Shown here one piece after another: positions 59,321 through 64,000 of a stretch of DNA of 64,000 nucleotides. Both the position numbers and the translations under genes were made by a program. The stretch lies in contig NC_047490.1 in NCBI RefSeq assembly GCF_002079055.1, positions 62,001-126,000 of the forward strand, given 5' to 3'. Position 1 is the stretch's first letter. Every line of letters begins with the position of its first letter. The stretch comes from Saccharomyces paradoxus (lineage: Eukaryota > Ascomycota > Saccharomycetes > Saccharomycetales > Saccharomycetaceae). The notes beneath the pieces are model-generated. The model was given only the letters and a program-made list of their open reading frames with translations, did no database searches and was not told the origin of the DNA.

Positions 59321-62206
59321 TCACTCGCTTGCTTTATTTTTGGCTTCTTCCTTCTTTTGTTTTTTAAAACAAAGAATTCTTTGTCTTAACTCTTCATTGG
59401 GCGTTACATCGTCTAGCTTCAAGGGCATCCTATTAAATGGGTCAGTAGAGTCACTTAATAGATGTGCTTTAATGGTGCTTCTGTCAATATTCATTTTAGA
59501 TGCTGGTAAAATGACAGGATCTTTCATGATTGTGTACATCAAAGGATCTAAGAACTCATCAGGGACGTCACCGTACTCAAGATCTTCCTCTTCATCAGCC
59601 TTTCTTTGATCTTCGGCTTTATTGGCAAAGTTCAATAGTTTTTCAATAAACTCTTGAGATGCTAAACCAGTTTTTCTGCCAAGGATATCAACTGCACGAA
59701 CAAAAAGGTTTCTATTGAAAGACCTTTCGTCTTTAGCAACAGCGCTGATGAACTCCGATTGTTCGGAAAGATTGATATAAACAGTTGTTAGGGCTTTTAA
59801 CAAATCTTTTGGGTTGAATGAATAACTCTGTGGGTCTTTCACTTTCAGTTCCCCGCATTTAGGACCGACTAGTGACTCTAAGTTATAGTTTAGCATACTG
59901 GCCAATCTATATACGATTTCCGGTGTCACAAATGCGGCTGGTATATCTTTCGAATAAATTTCGAACAGCTTCATTGATTTATCAGCCAATCCACATGAAG
60001 ACTTAGCTTGTCTAGAAGCGGACGCCAATCTCGTTTGTAACTCTTTGTCCTCTTCCTCTCTTGTTGGTGGTGCGCCCCTTGCGCGATTATCTAGCTCATT
60101 TTGAATATTATGAACTTCAGCTAAATTACTTAGACCTTCATCCAGCAGGAAAGTCAAGTCATTTAACATACGAGCGACAAACCTCACAAAGAAGTCGGCA
60201 TTGTTTTGAGACTGCCAGATCAATTGGTTTTTATAAGATGGTATATTGTAATAAAGCTCCTCCAAAATTATTGATATACTATATCTGCTGTTGAATTTAT
60301 CGTAAAATTGTGAAGAAGAACCTGTTTTTTCAACAATAACATAGAAGTCAAGCAGAGCATATAGCAAATTTTTGTTAACTAATTCGTCGTGCTCGAATAT
60401 ATCCATCATGAATCCGGGAGAGTTATCTGTTAATGGCATAGCACCAACACTTAATAATTGGACTAATTTGCCTTTTAAATGTGGGTTGGAAACCAATTCA
60501 GGGCAACGGAGCACCATTGTTGTAAACTCTACAAACGATCCCAGACGTGGATTTCTAAAAATTGGAGAGGTCTGGTACTTCGAAATGTATAGAGAATAGT
60601 TAATTGGTCCCTCTACAACAAATTCTGGGTAGTATTTGAAAGGTACTGGAGCATGCGCTCTCAAAAAATCAGCATTGTCTACGTTTTCAACACCTATTTG
60701 GTCCGGAATTAATGGCAATTCAATTTGTTTAAACGGGAATTCGTGTTTGGGATCCACAACACGAATCAAAAACGTAGAGGCGCCACAAATGAAATCAAAA
60801 ACCTCTAGCTGAAGAGATCTGTGAGCAAAGAATCCTTGAAGTGCAAATCGCGAAGATTCTGTTGTTTTCAATGCCTTCTCCATCTTAGATAATTGTGCTG
60901 TAACGAATCTTGCGAAGACATCGTGGCTCGCGGCTATTTTCTTTACTTTTTCAATTTCCTCCTTCAACGCTTTGATTTCAGATCCCATTTTCTCTTCAAA
61001 TGACAGCGTACCTCCGAGACCATAATGCAGGTAAGTTAGCGTTAAGAAAAAGCAATCAGAGATAAAGTTGGGCTTGGAATCTGCGGTTTTTCTATTCTCG
61101 TCATAGAATGCATCTGCTTCTTTAAAATCAGAATTTAGGCGTGTTTCTCCTGATAAATCAATAAATAAACTTGGATTGTTAAAGTAATTTGCATCGATTT
61201 TGTCGATTTTGTTGTATGAGATATCTAGAAACGGTTGAGAGAATCTAACCAATAATAAAGTAATATTGGACATGAATCCGTTAGAAGATAGTTCTTTGAA
61301 TGGTGGATGATCAGCTCTACGTAAATGGTTTTTATTAGCGATATGGGCAAAATAACTAATCATATCAGTCCTTGAGTCTAGAGAGCCACGAACAAGCTTA
61401 TCAACAATGAAAAAGAGTCTATCTATGACAACTTTGTGCTCTGCTTGTAGGGACTCATGGATCATGGCCGTCTGTTGTTTGGAACGCAAAAGATTATCAC
61501 CGTAGTTACGGATCGCAACAGCAGCGTCTATGGGAGAAAGAGATAAAATAGGACCCATTATCGTTTGCTTTTCAAAAAACTGTGGTTTACAGTTATAGTC
61601 CGCAAAAAAACAGTCTATCTTAGTGAAAATTTCTGCAATAGGCTTAAATGTAACAAATAATTCAAAAATGGTAAGAACGTTGTTGTAAATTACAGATTCG
61701 TTTAGGTCGAAATGGCTTACATGTTGATTGCAGTACTCTAATAATGTCGGGAAAACAGCGTTAAGTAAATCCAAGGCGGTACCTTCCAATATAGCTCTTT
61801 GAATGATTTGGGAGAGGAAATCAGTGTATGAGTTAACATTCAAAACGATTTCAGTAACATAATTGATGAAGGCGCCATTTGTGCAAAAGTTCTCTATTTG
61901 TAGGGCAACTACACCATAACCAATGACGAGACGATCGATCTCTTGGAAAGTGGAATGTAATGACTCGGTATTTGGTTTGTTTTTGGTGATTCTCTTTTGT
62001 TGCTGATTACGGCGGAAGCAATCATTCAAATATTCAAACGGTTTATCCAGATTCTCATTTTCGGTGAGTTGGTATAATAATAGCGTATCAATGAAATCTA
62101 CTCCGAGAATCGAGCCTTGGGGGACTTCCTCGGACTTCAACACAGTGTAGCCACGGCTATCGGAAGGATCGGTAGTGATTTGTAGGATATCTTCTATGGC
62201 GGTCAT
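59321..62206 (-). CDS. UFD2: UFD2, U-box ubiquitin chain-elongation (E4) enzyme
   Basis: The 961-residue product is yeast Ufd2, which lengthens ubiquitin chains on substrates delivered by Cdc48 in the ubiquitin-fusion-degradation and ERAD routes. A large helical core (about 1-870) is followed by the C-terminal U-box (about 878-950, from DVPDEFLDPLMYTIMKDPV through FNRMPLKLDDVTPNEELR), a RING fold without zinc that binds E2. Length equals S. cerevisiae and no defects are seen. It is convergent with RPL35A. Confidence 0.97.
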   Translation of the reverse strand: MTAIEDILQITTDPSDSRGYTVLKSEEVPQGSILGVDFIDTLLLYQLTENENLDKPFEYLNDCFRRNQQQKRITKNKPNTESLHSTFQEIDRLVIGYGVVALQIENFCTNGAFINYVTEIVLNVNSYTDFLSQIIQRAILEGTALDLLNAVFPTLLEYCNQHVSHFDLNESVIYNNVLTIFELFVTFKPIAEIFTKIDCFFADYNCKPQFFEKQTIMGPILSLSPIDAAVAIRNYGDNLLRSKQQTAMIHESLQAEHKVVIDRLFFIVDKLVRGSLDSRTDMISYFAHIANKNHLRRADHPPFKELSSNGFMSNITLLLVRFSQPFLDISYNKIDKIDANYFNNPSLFIDLSGETRLNSDFKEADAFYDENRKTADSKPNFISDCFFLTLTYLHYGLGGTLSFEEKMGSEIKALKEEIEKVKKIAASHDVFARFVTAQLSKMEKALKTTESSRFALQGFFAHRSLQLEVFDFICGASTFLIRVVDPKHEFPFKQIELPLIPDQIGVENVDNADFLRAHAPVPFKYYPEFVVEGPINYSLYISKYQTSPIFRNPRLGSFVEFTTMVLRCPELVSNPHLKGKLVQLLSVGAMPLTDNSPGFMMDIFEHDELVNKNLLYALLDFYVIVEKTGSSSQFYDKFNSRYSISIILEELYYNIPSYKNQLIWQSQNNADFFVRFVARMLNDLTFLLDEGLSNLAEVHNIQNELDNRARGAPPTREEEDKELQTRLASASRQAKSSCGLADKSMKLFEIYSKDIPAAFVTPEIVYRLASMLNYNLESLVGPKCGELKVKDPQSYSFNPKDLLKALTTVYINLSEQSEFISAVAKDERSFNRNLFVRAVDILGRKTGLASQEFIEKLLNFANKAEDQRKADEEEDLEYGDVPDEFLDPLMYTIMKDPVILPASKMNIDRSTIKAHLLSDSTDPFNRMPLKLDDVTPNEELRQRILCFKKQKKEEAKNKASE

Positions 62207-62864
62207 AGCAAGAAAAACCGTGATAGTAAAATAAATGGAATGGGAGCTCTACTTTCGAAAGCTAAATCTTCCCCTTAAACAACTAGTGGCCAATTTTACC
62301 CTTTCTGTTGGCTGGCACAATTCTTGAAGATATAACTGATGTTTACTGTGACAACAGCTAGCGGTTAACAGTAGAAATGAGGAGTAAAATAACGGTTAGG
62401 TGATAATAGACGGATAATTGCGGTGTAGGTCTCTATTATTTCATTAGAAGTAGTTAGAATCATCTACCTGCGATTTTAATTAAATCCACCTTTTGTAATA
62501 AGGACGAACTATCGCCTCTGACGAATACTGACAAAATAGCGTCCTCGACGAAAGAATGAATCGTTAAGCGCAAAATAATACTCATTCAATAGGAAAAGAG
62601 TATTGATTAAGAAGCGTTGGCTATATGCGGGTTAGCTTATCTGTCTCTTCCCTCTTTCACATACAACTCGACAAATTTTGGCGTGGGCAATTGAGCCATA
62701 TTGTAGCAGTAAGCCGTGGTGACAGTAAGTTGAAACGTGCATCTTATATTCAACGCACGATTTATTTCATTTTTAATTAATTTTTTAGTCATTTCGTATC
62801 GTACTAACAATTAAAGTTTCCCAAGTCTCTTTGAGTACATAAAGAATCAAGACAGGCGTAGGTG
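62207..62864. other. Divergent promoter UFD2 / RBS1
   Basis: I looked for the Rpn4 element (GGTGGCAAA), common in ubiquitin-system genes, and found none. No RNA gene is seen. Confidence 0.45.
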
Positions 62865-64000
62865 ATGACAGTTCTAGATTCTGGAAACTGGGGATTGACA
62901 CCCGCTATGGAAGCGGGCTTGTTCCAGAAACCACAAGACCGTATCTTTATAATAGAGCTGGAAAATTCCATAGTGTCATTCATAAACTCAAACACGGAGT
63001 CGTTTCAGTTAAGGCCCATGAACTCATATTATAGGCTTCTGTCGCATCAAATAGCTGAATACCACAACTTGAACCATGTTTTGGCAAGAACTCAGGATAG
63101 TTGTGTGATTCTTTTCAAAGGTGAGAATTTCCAAAAGATTGAAGGAAAACCACTCTTACAAGAGTTGCAGCTGAGCAAAAAACCGGAAGAATCAGTTTCC
63201 TCAAGTGAGAGTATTGACAAATCCAACAATAACAGAATATTTCGAATTTTGAAACGGAAAGAGGTAAATAACGACCGTGATTCTAAAACCGATGGTAATG
63301 TATCAAATAATAAGTTGACAGCCGATTTCGATAAGGATCAAAAAGTCGAAACTGATGACAAATCAAGTACTGATTTGGAACAAGAAAGGATTGAAAAAGA
63401 AAGACTTTATGAACAACGTAAACAAGAAATTTTTGATAAGCTTAACAAGAATGAAAACGATGGAAAGTCAACCAACAGTAGCGGTAGTAATGATAGCGAC
63501 AATGAATGGGGTGACTGGTTGAATGGAGATGACTCCAATACACTAACTAGCAACGGTTCAGTCAGTTCTTCATCACCATTTAATTCATCCACAACGACGA
63601 CACAACTAAATAAACCTCATCAACAATTTTACGACTGTCGAAGAGGAAGAGGAGGAAGAAGAAGAGGCGCAGGCAATTACAAGGATGCGTATCGAGTTCA
63701 AAATCGCCGGAACAAAGAAAACGGTGGTTACCAATCGGGGTACCCTACGCCCTACGTTGTGTATCCTCCTCCGCAAATGGGCAGCAATAGTATGCCAACC
63801 TACCCACTAATGTATAATCCAGCTGGTCCTGCTCCCGGTCCTGCTCCTACACCCATGGTAATGGGTGGTAACACAGTCTTTATGAACCCTTACATGTACA
63901 ATATGAATTCGCAAGGGTCCTGTTCATTTGGCGCCCCGGTGCCTATGTACCCGCCATACCAGTATCAATATCAATATCCATATAACACTCAATATCACAA
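62865..64000 (+). CDS. RBS1: RBS1, R3H-domain RNA-binding protein (N-terminal part, runs off window)
   Basis: The frame is open from the ATG at 62865 (MTVLDSGNWGLTPAMEAGL) to the window end (378 codons). Yeast Rbs1 is linked to RNA polymerase III assembly and binds mRNA, including the RPB10 3' UTR. An R3H domain covers about residues 30-95 (FQLRPMNSYYRLLSHQIAEY, then the region ending VILFKGE). A charged SUZ-like segment (about 170-192, EQERIEKERLYEQRKQEIFD) follows. The C-terminal part is rich in Gly/Arg (RRGRGGRRRGAG) and Pro/Tyr/Met/Gln, prion-like. The stop lies outside. Confidence 0.94.
   Translation, partial: MTVLDSGNWGLTPAMEAGLFQKPQDRIFIIELENSIVSFINSNTESFQLRPMNSYYRLLSHQIAEYHNLNHVLARTQDSCVILFKGENFQKIEGKPLLQELQLSKKPEESVSSSESIDKSNNNRIFRILKRKEVNNDRDSKTDGNVSNNKLTADFDKDQKVETDDKSSTDLEQERIEKERLYEQRKQEIFDKLNKNENDGKSTNSSGSNDSDNEWGDWLNGDDSNTLTSNGSVSSSSPFNSSTTTTQLNKPHQQFYDCRRGRGGRRRGAGNYKDAYRVQNRRNKENGGYQSGYPTPYVVYPPPQMGSNSMPTYPLMYNPAGPAPGPAPTPMVMGGNTVFMNPYMYNMNSQGSCSFGAPVPMYPPYQYQYQYPYNTQYH

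Overview
The window is nuclear DNA of a Saccharomyces yeast (sensu stricto group). Every gene can be recognised, and the order and strands are collinear with the left arm of S. cerevisiae chromosome IV from HBT1 (YDL223C) to RBS1 (YDL189W), with no visible rearrangement. Slowly evolving proteins (Arf1, Nhp2, Rpl35, Tim22, Ggc1) are almost identical to my recollection of the S. cerevisiae proteins. Fast ones (Cdc13, Asf2, Prr2, Hbt1) differ a great deal, so I infer a sister species at about the distance of S. mikatae or S. kudriavzevii rather than S. cerevisiae. The exact species is not decided. Intergenic DNA is short and A/T rich, two genes carry canonical yeast introns (TACTAAC branch point), and no plasmid, prophage or intact transposon is present.

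Layout. 1-11 kb: HBT1 (partial), FMP45, CDC13, DTD1 (spliced), YDL218W, TIM22, RRI1. 11-20 kb: GDH2, PRR2, NOP6, SHR3. 20-27 kb: YDL211C, then a 3.1-kb stretch without an intact gene that holds a decayed Ty3 sigma LTR, a tRNA-Gly(GCC) gene and decayed coding-like segments, then UGA4 with a very clear GABA/nitrogen control region. 26.7-33 kb: CWC2, NHP2, GLE1, YDL206W. 33-45 kb: HEM3, RTN2, ACK1, MRPL11, TRM8, MGT1, YDL199C, GGC1. 45-64 kb: ASF2, SEC31, SNF3, NUS1, ARF1, RPL35A (spliced), UFD2 and the start of RBS1.

The genes form no single pathway, as is usual for yeast, but themes recur. Nitrogen use: SHR3 (amino-acid permease exit from the ER), UGA4, GDH2 and the Npr1-like kinase PRR2. Membrane organisation and secretion: FMP45, YDL218W, RTN2, SEC31, ARF1. 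RNA biology: NOP6, NHP2, CWC2, GLE1, TRM8, RBS1. Mitochondria and heme: TIM22, GGC1, MRPL11, HEM3. Genome maintenance: CDC13, MGT1, ASF2.

I found no convincing new biological system. The parts most worth a second look are: the 20.96-24.08 kb interval with its sigma relic and decayed coding-like segments; zinc-cluster-type CGG/CCG pairs in the GDH2 promoter; a 24-bp near-perfect palindrome upstream of PRR2; in-frame upstream ATGs that would give GDH2 and RTN2 targeting-like N-termini; and the changed C-terminal ends of Cdc13 and the YDL218W protein. All comparisons with S. cerevisiae are from memory and are marked as such.
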